From Lachnospiraceae bacterium oral taxon 500 (GTDB lineage: Bacteria; Bacillota; Clostridia; Lachnospirales; Vallitaleaceae), in assembly GCA_002999035.1 (NCBI GenBank), contig CP027241.1, forward strand, positions 1,491,001 through 1,555,000: a stretch of 64,000 nt of DNA, given 5' to 3'. The translations under genes were made by a program, and so were the position numbers. Each line of letters opens with the position of its first letter. The first letter of the stretch is position 1. The notes under the pieces are model-generated. The model did not search any database, had not been told where the DNA came from, and saw only the letters and a list, made by a program, of their open reading frames with translations. Positions 1 through 8,204 of the stretch are shown one piece after another.

Positions 1-464
1 CGGATGTCGAGGAGTTGCGGGACGATTTTCAGCTGCCGGGGATGAAAATTTTGCAGTTTGGCTTTGAAAATATAGAAGAAAACGGCGATTTGCCGCATTA
101 TTATCCGCGCAACTCGATTTGCTATACCGGCACGCATGACAATGACACGACGCTGGGCTGGTATGAAAAGCTGCCGGAAGTGTCCAAGGATAAGGTTCGC
201 CGTTACTTAAATACGGATGCCAATACGATTTGCTGGGATTTTATCCGGCTGTGCTTCGGTTCGGTATCGAAAATGGCAATCGTACCCTTACAGGATATCT
301 TATCCTTTGGTTCGTTTTCCCGGATGAATACACCGGGGGTAGAGGCCGGCAACTGGCAGTGGCGCTATACTGCCGAGATGTTAAGTCCGCATATCCGTGG
401 TCAGCTCAGCTATGTGACTAAGCTGTACGGGCGCGTTCGGCTGCCGGAGGAAGAGCAGGCTTAA
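1..464 (+). CDS. malQ: 4-alpha-glucanotransferase (amylomaltase), C-terminal part only
   Basis: The gene enters the window already open (reading frame begins at base 3), so only the last ~154 codons are seen. The product is a cytosolic GH77 enzyme that transfers alpha-1,4-glucan segments between maltodextrins. The conserved THDNDT motif of the C-terminal barrel is visible, followed by the family-typical DILSFGSFSRMNTPG region and a W-W-R-tail ending. The stop lies 18 bases before plsC, whose ribosome-binding site overlaps the gap, so the two are probably co-transcribed. The missing N-terminal part prevents any check of the catalytic residues. Confidence 0.9.
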   Translation, partial: DVEELRDDFQLPGMKILQFGFENIEENGDLPHYYPRNSICYTGTHDNDTTLGWYEKLPEVSKDKVRRYLNTDANTICWDFIRLCFGSVSKMAIVPLQDILSFGSFSRMNTPGVEAGNWQWRYTAEMLSPHIRGQLSYVTKLYGRVRLPEEEQA

Positions 465-482
465 TGAGGAAAGGAGTTTGCG

Positions 483-1226
483 ATGCGTAAAATCTTAATC
501 TTTGCCTATGTTGGTATTTTTTTTCTGGTGACTTTGCCGCTGCTGCTGCTTTACTGGCTGCTGGGTCTGTTCAGTGTGCCGCTGCGCAACCGTCTGACCT
601 TTGCGACCGCTCAGCTTTTTTTCCGCAGTGTGCTGACTTGCCTGGGAGCGGAAGTTGATGTTCAGGGTTTAGAGCATATTCCGGCGGAGGGAACGGTATT
701 GTTTGCCGGGAATCATAAAGGAACCCTTGATGTGGTGCTGCTTTTGGCCTGTCTGCCGAAGCCGGCCGGTTTTATCGCCAAGGACAATCTGGCGGGGATT
801 CCGATTTTAAGCTGGTGGATGTTGGGCTTCGGCTGCTTGTTCTTAGACCGGAATAATGCCCGGCGAGCCTTGGCGACGATTTTACGCGGGATTGAAAATA
901 TGAAAAAAGGGCAGTCCTATATCATTTTCCCGGAGGGTACCCGGCAGATGAACAGCAATGAATTGCTGCCGTTTAAGCGCGGGAGCCTGAAGCTGGCGGA
1001 ACGGTCAGAATCGCTGATTGTGCCGTTTGCGCTGCGGGGAACCGATGAAATGTTTGAAGCCAATCATTATAATCCCCGGCCGGGCAAGCTTTATCTTCGC
1101 TTTGGCCAGCCGATTGACATGAAAAATCTGCCGGCGGAGGAAGTCAAGCAGATTCATGAATATGTCGAGGGGAAGGTCAGGGACTTGTTTGCGGAAACAT
1201 TTACAGATACGGAGAAATGCCAATGA
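483..1226 (+). CDS. plsC: 1-acyl-sn-glycerol-3-phosphate acyltransferase
   Basis: Membrane-associated acyltransferase that makes phosphatidic acid from lysophosphatidic acid. The 247-residue protein starts with a hydrophobic N-terminal segment (about residues 5-30). The HX4D catalytic motif is at about residues 78-83 (NHKGTLD), and the FPEGTR substrate-binding motif is near residue 150. Length and motif spacing fit the PlsC family. The start is supported by AAAGGAG seven bases upstream. The stop codon overlaps the ATG of the following zinc-ribbon gene (ATGA), which indicates translational coupling. Confidence 0.92.
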   Translation: MRKILIFAYVGIFFLVTLPLLLLYWLLGLFSVPLRNRLTFATAQLFFRSVLTCLGAEVDVQGLEHIPAEGTVLFAGNHKGTLDVVLLLACLPKPAGFIAKDNLAGIPILSWWMLGFGCLFLDRNNARRALATILRGIENMKKGQSYIIFPEGTRQMNSNELLPFKRGSLKLAERSESLIVPFALRGTDEMFEANHYNPRPGKLYLRFGQPIDMKNLPAEEVKQIHEYVEGKVRDLFAETFTDTEKCQ

Positions 1227-1432
1227 ATTGTCCAAAATGCAGGAGTGGGAATTGTCAAATCATCACCGAGGTGAAGACGAAAGGAAAAGATTATTCGGCC
1301 GGAAACGGCTGCTGCGGCTTTCTTTTGTTTGGCCCGATTGGAATGCTGTGCGGGCTTTGTGCCGAGGGCAAGCAAACGACATCGGTCAACTACTGGGTTT
1401 GTCACAACTGCGGCCATAAGTTTAAGCTGTAA
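1223..1432 (+). CDS. small zinc-ribbon protein with hydrophobic centre
   Basis: A 69-residue protein. It has an N-terminal CPKC pair and a C-terminal CHNCGHKF pair, so the ends can fold together into one zinc ribbon. The middle (about residues 30-48) is glycine-rich, hydrophobic and has additional cysteines, which resembles LITAF-like or membrane-dipping zinc ribbons. The start at 1223 is preferred over the ATG two codons upstream because it gives an ATGA overlap with plsC and lies eight bases after GGAG. Function is unknown; coupling to plsC suggests a membrane-related role, but that is inference. Confidence 0.7.
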   Translation: MNCPKCRSGNCQIITEVKTKGKDYSAGNGCCGFLLFGPIGMLCGLCAEGKQTTSVNYWVCHNCGHKFKL

Positions 1433-1446
1433 GTAAGTGTGGACGT

Positions 1447-1800
1447 ATGAGTAAGCAAGACGTTTTGTGGCTTAAATCAATGGCGATATGCTCTAAGTAT
1501 TGCCGATGCCATCAGAAACCGGAAAGAAGCTTTTTTTATCAAGGCTATCAGTTGCCTTTATGTGCAAGATGTACGGGGATTTTGGCGGGATATATAGTCG
1601 GAATGTTTAGCGCACCTTTTATCAGACGGGATCGGCGCCTGTTTTGGCTGTGCCTGCCGCTACTCATAGACGGCGGTTGGCAATATATTTCAAGTTATGA
1701 ATCCAATAACAGGAAGCGGTTTATAACCGGCGTATTGTACGGATTTGCTCTGATTCCGGGCGGGGTAGCAGTCCTCGAACGGCTGGTGCGCGGTCGGTAA
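1447..1800 (+). CDS. DUF2085 family membrane protein
   Basis: A 117-residue protein with the DUF2085 signature: an early CHQKPERSFF stretch followed by LPLCARCTGI and then hydrophobic segments. The conserved cysteines and histidine at about residues 18-40 could bind metal, but no function is established for the family. At least two membrane segments are visible (about residues 39-60 and 92-112). It follows the zinc-ribbon gene by 14 bases and is followed by a clear terminator, so it probably ends the malQ-plsC transcription unit. Confidence 0.75.
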   Translation: MSKQDVLWLKSMAICSKYCRCHQKPERSFFYQGYQLPLCARCTGILAGYIVGMFSAPFIRRDRRLFWLCLPLLIDGGWQYISSYESNNRKRFITGVLYGFALIPGGVAVLERLVRGR

Positions 1801-1828
1801 GAAGAGTTTTTGTAGGAAAAAGGAAGAT

Positions 1829-1862
1829 AAAAAAGCGATTTGGGGTTTTGAATCGCTTTTTT
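1829..1862 (+). terminator. intrinsic terminator after the DUF2085 gene
   Basis: Perfect ten-base stem (AAAAGCGATT pairing with AATCGCTTTT) around a ten-base loop, ending in a run of T. Confidence 0.85.
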
Positions 1863-1896
1863 GCTATTCACTTTTCTTGCCTGAACCGCAAAAAAC

Positions 1897-1927
1897 TTGA
1901 CAAGTATACTTGAAAAAATTCTATGTA
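1897..1927 (+). promoter_or_regulatory. possible promoter of the OPT-like transporter gene
   Basis: A perfect TTGACA at 1897-1902 is followed by only a weak -10 (TATGTA at 1922-1927, spacer 19). It lies just after the terminator and about 180 bases before the chosen start. Confidence 0.35.
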
Positions 1928-2106
1928 TTGCTTTGGATCAGAAATTGGAAGATATATATTATTTTGAATAAGAAAGAGGAGCGAAGGGATGCCGCAATCG
2001 CCGCTTTGATGTGCACGGCGGCATTGTATGGTATGAAGTAAAAGAACGAAAACAAAGCAGCAGAATAATTGTTCAGCATAAAAAATTGTTCGGAACGGAG
2101 TTTACC

Positions 2107-3669
2107 ATGAAACGATCTTACGGCATTAGTATTTTCACCGGTACGCTGATTAGTATTGTCATATCGGTGTCGGCGATTTATATGATTATGAAAAGCGGCA
2201 TGTCGGTTGTGCTCAATACGGCGGTTTGTTCGATTGTGCTGCTGGCGGTGTTTCGCCGGCAGTCAGCGGAAAACGCGGCCATTTCCGATATTTTCGCCCG
2301 GGCGGCGATTTCGGTCGCCAATTTATCGGCGCCGTATTTTGCGGTTATTTTTTTGCTGGGTCAGGAGGACGCCGGCAGCTTAGTTTCCTTTGGCGCGGTG
2401 ATTGCGGTGTCGGGGGTGTTTGGCGTACTTTTTTTCGCTGTGCTGCAAAAGCAAGCGATTCAGGGCGAATATCCGATGTTAAAGCCAAGGATTGATTTGC
2501 TTGCGGCGCTGAAAAACAGCCGGACGGAAAAGCGAAAAATTACGCTGTCCATGCTGGCCGGTGCTGTCTTTGGCGTTTTCAAGGAAGGGATGCCGCTCCT
2601 GCCGAAAGGCTGGCCGCTGCTGGATCACCCGATGTTTTGGCTGGATAACAGCTTGATTTTAGTCGGCACCAGTTATTTCATCGGGCCCGCCACCTATGGC
2701 AAGCTGGCTTTGGGCAGCCTTTATTCTTTGGCGGTTTGGCTCTTTTTCCGGGCAGGCAGTTTTCAGGAGCATTTAATGAATCCCTATATTTTTTCGGTTA
2801 CGGTCGGCTTTGCCCTGGCGACGGGGATTTTGACTTTAGGGAAGATCTTTTACCGTCAGGGCAGGGAGCTTTTGACCGGAAAAAGGAAGCTGGCCCTGAA
2901 TAACAGCGCGGTTGGGGTGCTGGCTTTTTATGTGGCGGCGGCGCTTTGCTTTTATGGCTTTTTTACCGATATACCGGTGTGGAGCCTGTTGGTGGTGCTG
3001 CCTTTTTCGGTGATGCTCAGCCTGTCGACGGTTAAAGTCATTGCCGAAACCGGCTTTTGGGTTTCCAACTTAGACGAGGTGATTCCGGTGCTGCTGATCG
3101 GGATTACTTTTTTTCAAAATATGGGTCAAATCACCTTGTTTTTAACCGGAGTGATTGCCTTTGAAGCGGCCGGGATTTATTTTGTCCTGAACCGGCGGGT
3201 CGGCGAAAGCTTCGGTATCCCGCCGAAAGCGGTAACGCTTTTAGGGGCGGCCAGTTCGGTGCTGGGCAGTATTTTATGCGTTGGCGTAACCTATTTTATC
3301 GCCACCAGCGTTGGTTTTCAAACGGCCAGTCTGCCGGCGCCGACTTCGCGCGTCTTTGCCATGACGCTGGAAGGGCTTTTGCAGTCGATTCACCAGCAAA
3401 TACTGCCGCCGTATATCAATCTTTATGTAGCGGCGACGGCCGGAGCGGTTTGTCTGCTGCTGACGCATTTCCGCTTGTCCCCCATGACGCTGGTGGCGGG
3501 CATGGTGCTGCCGTTTGGCATTATGCTGACGGTCGGGATTGGCGCGCTGCTGCGGCTGATGATTGGCAAAAGGGCGGAAAACTATCGCTATCTCTTTTCC
3601 GGCAGTTCCATCGGCGAGGGTCTGGTGACAGCGGCGGCGCTGGTGCTGGCGGGAATTAGGGGGATGTGA
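2107..3669 (+). CDS. OPT-family-like multi-spanning transporter
   Basis: About 520 residues with a dozen or more hydrophobic segments and no large soluble domain. The pattern resembles the oligopeptide transporter (OPT/YSL) superfamily: an early GTLISIVISVSAIYMIMKSG segment, a central VIAETGFWVSNLDEVIP loop, and a C-terminal SGSSIGEGLVTAAALVL segment like the 'aGEal' end of bacterial OPT proteins. A longer GTG-initiated frame exists from 2011. The ATG at 2107 is chosen because the hydrophobic region starts there and a CGGAG lies upstream. It is monocistronic between two terminators. Substrate is unknown and family assignment is by appearance. Confidence 0.6.
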   Translation: MKRSYGISIFTGTLISIVISVSAIYMIMKSGMSVVLNTAVCSIVLLAVFRRQSAENAAISDIFARAAISVANLSAPYFAVIFLLGQEDAGSLVSFGAVIAVSGVFGVLFFAVLQKQAIQGEYPMLKPRIDLLAALKNSRTEKRKITLSMLAGAVFGVFKEGMPLLPKGWPLLDHPMFWLDNSLILVGTSYFIGPATYGKLALGSLYSLAVWLFFRAGSFQEHLMNPYIFSVTVGFALATGILTLGKIFYRQGRELLTGKRKLALNNSAVGVLAFYVAAALCFYGFFTDIPVWSLLVVLPFSVMLSLSTVKVIAETGFWVSNLDEVIPVLLIGITFFQNMGQITLFLTGVIAFEAAGIYFVLNRRVGESFGIPPKAVTLLGAASSVLGSILCVGVTYFIATSVGFQTASLPAPTSRVFAMTLEGLLQSIHQQILPPYINLYVAATAGAVCLLLTHFRLSPMTLVAGMVLPFGIMLTVGIGALLRLMIGKRAENYRYLFSGSSIGEGLVTAAALVLAGIRGM

Positions 3670-3708
3670 AAAAAAGAAAGGCAAAAAGCAAGCGCCAATT
3701 AACAAGGG

Positions 3709-3737
3709 AAAGACAGTTTGGAAAGCTGTCTTTTTTT
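3709..3737 (+). terminator. intrinsic terminator after the OPT-like gene
   Basis: Eight-base stem (AAAGACAG with CTGTCTTT) followed by a run of seven T. Confidence 0.85.
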
Positions 3738-3748
3738 AAAATCCGCTC

Positions 3749-3777
3749 TTGCCATATTTTTCACAATCTGCTATAAT
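3749..3777 (+). promoter_or_regulatory. strong sigma-A-type promoter of the formate channel gene
   Basis: TTGCCA at 3749-3754 and a perfect TATAAT at 3772-3777, separated by exactly 17 bases. Transcription would start near 3784, leaving a leader of about 215 bases. Confidence 0.8.
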
Positions 3778-3779
3778 AG

Positions 3780-3999
3780 CCTTTGAGTTTAGGCAAGCCA
3801 CTTGTAATTCGGTGGAATATTGACAAATTACAAATCTGGGTGTTAAGCAAGCGAATATTGATATTTGATATGCGTCTGGAGGGAGGATTCTCCGGTTGTA
3901 TCAAATATCAATATCTGTTTGTTTGCCGAATTGTAAGTACAGCATGAGAATGATTTTTGTTAGGAGCAGAGCCGCAAGAGCGGCGGAATGGAGATTTTT
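3780..3999 (+). promoter_or_regulatory. long structured 5' leader of the formate channel gene
   Basis: This 220-base stretch has no gene. It contains a perfect 16-bp stem (3855-3870 with 3899-3914) whose loop holds a smaller GGAG/CTCC hairpin. A preceding hairpin is formed by TTGTAATT and AATTACAA near 3800-3835. The later segment CCGAATTGTAAGT is close to a complement of ACTTGTAATTCGG upstream, so two alternative folds are possible. No known riboswitch class was recognised. See findings. Confidence 0.5.
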
Positions 4000-4845
4000 A
4001 TGAGTGAAAAAGAATTGGCAACTACCGGCGAAATGCTGCAAACCATAGTGCATAAGTTTACCAAAAAGGCGCATCGGCCGTATAAGGATATGATTTTGCT
4101 GGGCTTTTTGGCTGGTGTTTTTATTGCCTTAGCGGGTGCCGGTGCTGATATGGCGGCACATAATCTGTTGATGAATCCGGCTACCACCGGGCTGGGGAAG
4201 CTTGCTTCGGGCATTATCTTTCCGGTGGGGCTGATGCTGGTTGTGTTTGGCGGTACTGATCTTTTTACCAGTAATTGTCTGGCCTTTACCGGCGTATTGG
4301 CGGGAAAAGTCAAACTGGCGGAGCTATTGGTTAACTGGCTGATTATTTATCTCAGTAATTTTGCCGGGGCACTGCTGGTGGCTTTTTTATTTTTTCAAAG
4401 CGGCGAACTGCATTTATCCGAGAATGTGCTGGGGGGCTTAGCCGTTAAAATGGCTTACGGCAAGATTCATTTAAGTCCGGCCGAAGCGGTCAGTCTCGGG
4501 ATTTTATGTAATATCTTAGTTTGTCTGGCGGTTTGGCTGGCGAGCGGTATGAAAAAGGTGTCTGCTCAGTTTATGGCGATTTTCTTTCCGATTTTCTTAT
4601 TCATTACTTCCGGCTATGAGCATAGTGTGGCCAATATGTTCTACCTGCCGCTGGGAATTTGGGCTAAGACCAATCCTGCCTACGCTGCGGCCTCGGGGCT
4701 TTTGCCGGAGCAGTTGGCGCTGGTTAACTGGGGAGATGCACTTCTCCGCAATCTTCTGCCGGTAACGGCCGGCAACATCATCGGCGGTGCGCTGCTGATT
4801 GGCGGAATTTATTTTCTGCTGCATGGGAAAGAATTAAAGGGGTAA
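4000..4845 (+). CDS. focA: formate/nitrite transporter (FNT family channel)
   Basis: A 281-residue pentameric-channel type membrane protein that moves formate, nitrite or a related small anion. Six hydrophobic segments are visible. FNT landmarks include VFGGTDLFTSN (about residues 85-95), GILCNILVCLAVW (about 170-182) and GYEHSVANMFY (about 207-217), which includes the central conserved histidine. Start at 4000 is preferred over 3988 because the upstream ATGGAG then serves as the ribosome-binding site. In a fermenter lacking visible respiration genes here, formate export is the likely role, but hydrosulfide or nitrite cannot be excluded. Confidence 0.85.
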   Translation: MSEKELATTGEMLQTIVHKFTKKAHRPYKDMILLGFLAGVFIALAGAGADMAAHNLLMNPATTGLGKLASGIIFPVGLMLVVFGGTDLFTSNCLAFTGVLAGKVKLAELLVNWLIIYLSNFAGALLVAFLFFQSGELHLSENVLGGLAVKMAYGKIHLSPAEAVSLGILCNILVCLAVWLASGMKKVSAQFMAIFFPIFLFITSGYEHSVANMFYLPLGIWAKTNPAYAAASGLLPEQLALVNWGDALLRNLLPVTAGNIIGGALLIGGIYFLLHGKELKG

Positions 4846-4860
4846 AAGAAAATAGCAGAT

Positions 4861-4905
4861 AATCTTCGGAACGCCGTACGAGCGCGGCTAACCGGAGATT
4901 TTTTT
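4861..4905 (+). terminator. intrinsic terminator after focA
   Basis: Long imperfect stem (AATCTTCGG with CCGGAGATT, and ACGCCG with CGCGGC inside) followed by TTTTTTTG. Confidence 0.8.
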
Positions 4906-5009
4906 GATTGTATTTTAGGAAAAAGTACCTATGGGCTTACAAAACGGCAGCCTTTTTTCTCTTTTATCATTAGATAGGCTTTGTTATATACTTTTTTTAA
5001 ACTTTTTGT

Positions 5010-5015
5010 TATAAT
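5010..5015 (+). promoter_or_regulatory. -10 element ahead of the PTS operon
   Basis: A perfect TATAAT in a T-rich region 42 bases before the IIA start. No good -35 is found at 16-18 bases upstream, so activator dependence is possible. Confidence 0.4.
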
Positions 5016-5056
5016 AAATTTAATTTCAGGTGACATGAAAAAAGGAGGGATTGACT

Positions 5057-5494
5057 ATGAAATCTAATTTGCTGCCGGAGCACCGGGTCTGTCTGTTGAA
5101 ATCACCGGCCGATTGGAAGGAGATTATCCGCCAAGGCTGTAGGTTAATGGAAGAAGATGGGGTGATTGCGGCTGGATTTTATCCGGAGATTATTCGCCAG
5201 ATGGAAAAGCTGGGGCCGTATATGGTGCTGGCGGATGGCTTTGCGCTGCCGCATTTGGTGTCGGCGGTGCTGGTGCATGAAGCAGGCTTTGCCCTGATAA
5301 TCAGCCCGCAGCCGGTTGATTTTTTAGGCGAGGCGGTGAAAGCGTTTTTGATTATGGCGACGCCCAATTCTTCAGCGCACGTTAAATTTTTGGCAAAAAT
5401 TGCCGAGACTTTGTCTGAACCGGAAAACTTAGCGGGACTTTTGCGCGGCGACCGGCAGATGATAGAAATGCTGTATCAAACCGAAGGGAGGTGA
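5057..5494 (+). CDS. PTS IIA component, ascorbate/mannitol-type fold
   Basis: A 145-residue cytosolic phosphocarrier. The GFALPH motif places the phosphorylated histidine at residue 66, embedded in the LADGFALPH context typical of SgaA/UlaC-like IIA proteins. The start is the ATG seven bases after AAAGGAGGG; a TTG two codons earlier is less likely. It is the first gene of a IIA-IIB-IIC-SIS operon. The sugar is not evident: the family includes ascorbate permeases, but no ascorbate-catabolic genes (ulaD/E/F, ulaG) lie nearby. Confidence 0.8.
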   Translation: MKSNLLPEHRVCLLKSPADWKEIIRQGCRLMEEDGVIAAGFYPEIIRQMEKLGPYMVLADGFALPHLVSAVLVHEAGFALIISPQPVDFLGEAVKAFLIMATPNSSAHVKFLAKIAETLSEPENLAGLLRGDRQMIEMLYQTEGR

Positions 5495-5498
5495 TGAA

Positions 5499-5780
5499 GT
5501 GAAAATTTTAGCGGTTTGCGGTTTTGGCGTGGGTTCTTCGATGGTGCTGAAAATGACAATTGAAAAAGCGCTGCGGGAACTGAACGTGACCGCCGAGGTG
5601 GAAAATACCGATTTGACTTCGGCCGGGTCAACCGCCTGTGATGTGATTTTAACCAGTGAAGAGCTGCTTGAAAACCTGCGCAGTGCCGGTACCTGTCCGA
5701 TTTACCCAATCAAGCGCTACATGGATAAGCAGGAGGTCAAAGCGGCGTTGGAAAAGTTTTTACAGGAGCACGGCAGCTGA
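5499..5780 (+). CDS. PTS IIB component, ascorbate-type
   Basis: A 93-residue IIB protein that takes phosphate from IIA to the sugar. The phosphorylated cysteine is residue 7 in the CGFGVGSS P-loop, the hallmark of the UlaB/SgaB group. It starts with GTG, preceded by GGGAGGTGA within the end of the IIA gene. It lies four bases after the IIA stop and 115 bases before IIC, so a single transcript is likely. Confidence 0.85.
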   Translation: MKILAVCGFGVGSSMVLKMTIEKALRELNVTAEVENTDLTSAGSTACDVILTSEELLENLRSAGTCPIYPIKRYMDKQEVKAALEKFLQEHGS

Positions 5781-5895
5781 TTCGGCTTTGGTAAATGGCG
5801 GCAGGCCGGTTTGATTTCGGCATATGCTGCCGATACACCGAAAGTCGGAGAAGAAGGACTTAACACATGAAAAAAGAAAGGGAAAGGAGCTTGTT

Positions 5896-7152
5896 ATGAA
5901 CTTTATTACCTCTAATATTTTACGGAATCCGCCGGTGTTATTGGGATTAATTGCGGCTTTGGGTCTGATTCTACAAAAAAAGAGTCTGACGGACGTGATT
6001 AAGGGTGTATTTTTAACGGCCTTCGGCATGGTGATTTTAAGCGCCGGTGTGTCAATGCTGGTTAATTCTATTTTACCGATCAATCAAGCGTTTCAGTCAG
6101 CTCTGACGCAGGCGGGCGGAGCGGAGGGACTCAATGACGCTACGTTTACGGCCACTTATGGCGGTGAAGTCGGCATGGCTATGTTTATTGGTTTGGTTTT
6201 GCATCTTTTGATTGCCCGACTGACCCCGTTTAAAATCATTTTTTTAACCGGCCATATGATTTGGTGGTTTCCCTTTATTTTTGTGGCTGCCGGAGTGGAG
6301 GGCGGCTTGCGCGGAACGGCGCTGGTGGTTTTTGGCGCGGTTTTTTCCGCTCTGTATTGGTCGATCATGCCGTGGGTACTGCGCAAATATGTTTGGGCGG
6401 TAACGGATGACAAAGGCTTTACTTTGGGACACCCGGCCGGTATGCTGGCTTTGATTGCCGGTGCGGTCGCCAAGGTCAGCGGCGATAAGAAAAAATCCAC
6501 GGAAGATATTGCCCTGCCCAAGTCGCTGTCCTTTTTCCGGGAAATTTCCATTACCGGCGGTTTGGTTATCACCATTATGTTTGTAATCATTGCCCTTGTG
6601 ATTCCGGCGGTCTTGCCGGAGGGAGAAAATATTATCATGTTTTCTTTTGCGCAGGGACTGAACTTTGCAGCGGGGCTTTTAATCCTGCTTTATGGTGTCA
6701 GAATGCTGATCAGTCAAATCGTGCCGGCCTTTCAGGGGATTTCCGAAAAACTGGTACCGAATGCGATTCCGGCGTTTGACTGCCCGATTTTATTTAACTA
6801 TAAGCCGAATGCCGTGCTGATTGGCTTTATCTTTGCCATGATTGTATCCACGGTGATGATTGTGATTGCCAACAGCCTTAATTTGTTCGGTATTATCTTG
6901 ATTCCGCTGGTCATTACTTCTTTCTTTGAATGCGGTACGGCGGCGGTTATTGCCGAGGGGCAGGGAGGCCTGCGCGGCTGTGTGATCGGCACTTCGGTGG
7001 CCTCGATTTGTATGGTCGCGTTTATGGGCGTATCGGCGCTGCTTTATGCCGGCACGATTCAGAACTGGATTTTGATTTTCGGCGGCAATGACTTTTCTGT
7101 TTTCGGTGCATTGGCCCGGTTAATTGCCAGCCTGTTCGGAATGGCGGTATAA
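5896..7152 (+). CDS. PTS IIC component, ascorbate-type (SgaT/UlaA family)
   Basis: A 418-residue integral membrane permease of the SgaT/UlaA family. It has many hydrophobic segments, an N-terminal SNILRNPPVLLGLIAALGL stretch and the family's central AFDCPILFNYKPNAVLIGF loop. It translocates and phosphorylates its sugar together with the upstream IIA and IIB. The ATG at 5896 is chosen because AAAGGAG lies eight bases upstream; a longer open frame from 5824 has no signal. The downstream SIS gene starts two bases after the stop. Confidence 0.85.
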   Translation: MNFITSNILRNPPVLLGLIAALGLILQKKSLTDVIKGVFLTAFGMVILSAGVSMLVNSILPINQAFQSALTQAGGAEGLNDATFTATYGGEVGMAMFIGLVLHLLIARLTPFKIIFLTGHMIWWFPFIFVAAGVEGGLRGTALVVFGAVFSALYWSIMPWVLRKYVWAVTDDKGFTLGHPAGMLALIAGAVAKVSGDKKKSTEDIALPKSLSFFREISITGGLVITIMFVIIALVIPAVLPEGENIIMFSFAQGLNFAAGLLILLYGVRMLISQIVPAFQGISEKLVPNAIPAFDCPILFNYKPNAVLIGFIFAMIVSTVMIVIANSLNLFGIILIPLVITSFFECGTAAVIAEGQGGLRGCVIGTSVASICMVAFMGVSALLYAGTIQNWILIFGGNDFSVFGALARLIASLFGMAV

Positions 7153-7154
7153 AG

Positions 7155-7892
7155 ATGCTGAGTTATATAGCCAAAATTAAGGAACTGATTGATCGGATTG
7201 AAGCCGCCGAAATCGACGGCATTCGGCAGGCGGCGGGCTGGGTGGCGGACGCTTTGGAAAACGGGCATGCCATTTATGTATTCGGGGCCAGTCACGCCTC
7301 TATTTTAAGTCAGGAGCTTTTTTACCGGGCCGGTGGTTTGCTGCCGGTGACACCGATTTTTGGCCGGGAAATTATGCTGGATACGGCACCGGTGACTAAG
7401 ACCAGTCAAATGGAGCAATTAGAGGGCTATGGCCGGATTTTGGCGAATAGTTATCCGCTGGCGGCCGGTGATGTGCTTTTGATTCATTCCGTTTCCGGCC
7501 GCAATCCGGTGGCGATTGATCTGGCGCTGGCAGCCAGGGAAAAAGGCGTTCGGCTGATTGCTGTTACCAACCGGACTTACAGTGCGTCGGTCTCTTCCCG
7601 TCATTCCAGCGGGAAAAAGCTGATGGATTTATGCGATTTGGTGTTGGATAATCACGGCGAAATCGGCGATGCCTGCTGTTCGGTCGAGGGACTGCCGATC
7701 AAGGTGGGGGCGTCTTCCACGGTAACCGGCTGCCTGATTGCCAATGCGGTGATGGTTGAAGCGGTAGAGCAGATTCAAAAAAATAAAAAGATTCCGGCGC
7801 CGGTTTTTTACAGCGCCAACTTAGACGGCGGCGCCGAAAAAAATCAGGAACTGTTCGAGCGGTTTCGGGAGCAGATTCATTATGAGTTTTAA
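7155..7892 (+). CDS. SIS-domain sugar-phosphate isomerase-like protein (UPF0309 type)
   Basis: A 245-residue cytosolic protein with a single SIS (sugar isomerase) domain. The phospho-sugar-binding serine/glycine loops are visible as FGASHASI (about residues 43-50) and LIHSVSGRNPVAID (about 114-127). Late residues match the UPF0309 group, often found next to sugar uptake genes. As last gene of the PTS operon it probably acts on the imported sugar phosphate, which favours an amino-sugar or similar substrate over ascorbate. The last 75 bases recur at 16493-16567 (see repeats and findings). Confidence 0.75.
   Translation: MLSYIAKIKELIDRIEAAEIDGIRQAAGWVADALENGHAIYVFGASHASILSQELFYRAGGLLPVTPIFGREIMLDTAPVTKTSQMEQLEGYGRILANSYPLAAGDVLLIHSVSGRNPVAIDLALAAREKGVRLIAVTNRTYSASVSSRHSSGKKLMDLCDLVLDNHGEIGDACCSVEGLPIKVGASSTVTGCLIANAVMVEAVEQIQKNKKIPAPVFYSANLDGGAEKNQELFERFREQIHYEF
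7818..7892 (+). repeat. direct repeat, intact copy (3' end of SIS gene)
   Basis: Seventy-five bases encoding the last 24 residues and stop of the SIS protein. They match 16493-16567 at 73 of 75 positions. Similarity ends at the stop codon on the right and at this point on the left. Confidence 0.95.
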
Positions 7893-7918
7893 AAACGAAA
7901 GGTAAGGAGCAGTCCTGC

Positions 7919-7954
7919 AATATAGGTGTCAATTTTTTGGCACCTATATTTTTT
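7919..7954 (+). terminator. intrinsic terminator after the PTS operon
   Basis: Perfect ten-base stem (AATATAGGTG with CACCTATATT) running directly into further T residues. Confidence 0.85.
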
Positions 7955-8161
7955 AAATCAGTTCAGGCAACTGCAAATATGTACTTGCTTAATGTCCGGT
8001 TTTGCAGTTTATCGGAAGTTATTTATATTCAACATACTCTTTATATATTTCGAGGAACCGAAAGTGCTGGTCTGGCAGCAGATTGGAAAAATACCAATAC
8101 AAAAGGGAAATAAAGCTGGCAAAACGACGAAAAAACAGATGCAAAATCCCAAAATATATAG

Positions 8162-8190
8162 TATAATCATTTATTATAACGTTTCAATAA
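8162..8190 (+). promoter_or_regulatory. -10 element and LacI-type operator upstream of the fused regulator
   Basis: TATAAT at 8162-8167 is followed by a 20-base dyad at 8171-8190 centred on ACGT, with 8 of 10 positions symmetrical. A repressor bound there would cover the start of transcription, so negative autoregulation by the following gene is likely. The site resembles those at 10585 and 10634. Confidence 0.55.
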
Positions 8191-8204
8191 CAAGGAGAAG
8201 GAAA

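Noticed and set aside
3780-3999. ZTP or guanidine riboswitch before the formate channel
   Set aside because: None of the conserved segments of these classes could be located; only generic stems are visible.
5051-7152. Assignment of the PTS as a true ascorbate system (ulaABC)
   Set aside because: Family likeness is clear, but there are no ascorbate-catabolic genes and a SIS-domain protein is present instead, so the specific symbols were not used.
7926-8204. N-terminal extension of the LacI-fusion frame
   Set aside because: It runs through the terminator, -10 element and operator and has no ribosome-binding site. The ATG at 8205 has both AAGGAG and the canonical LacI N-terminus.
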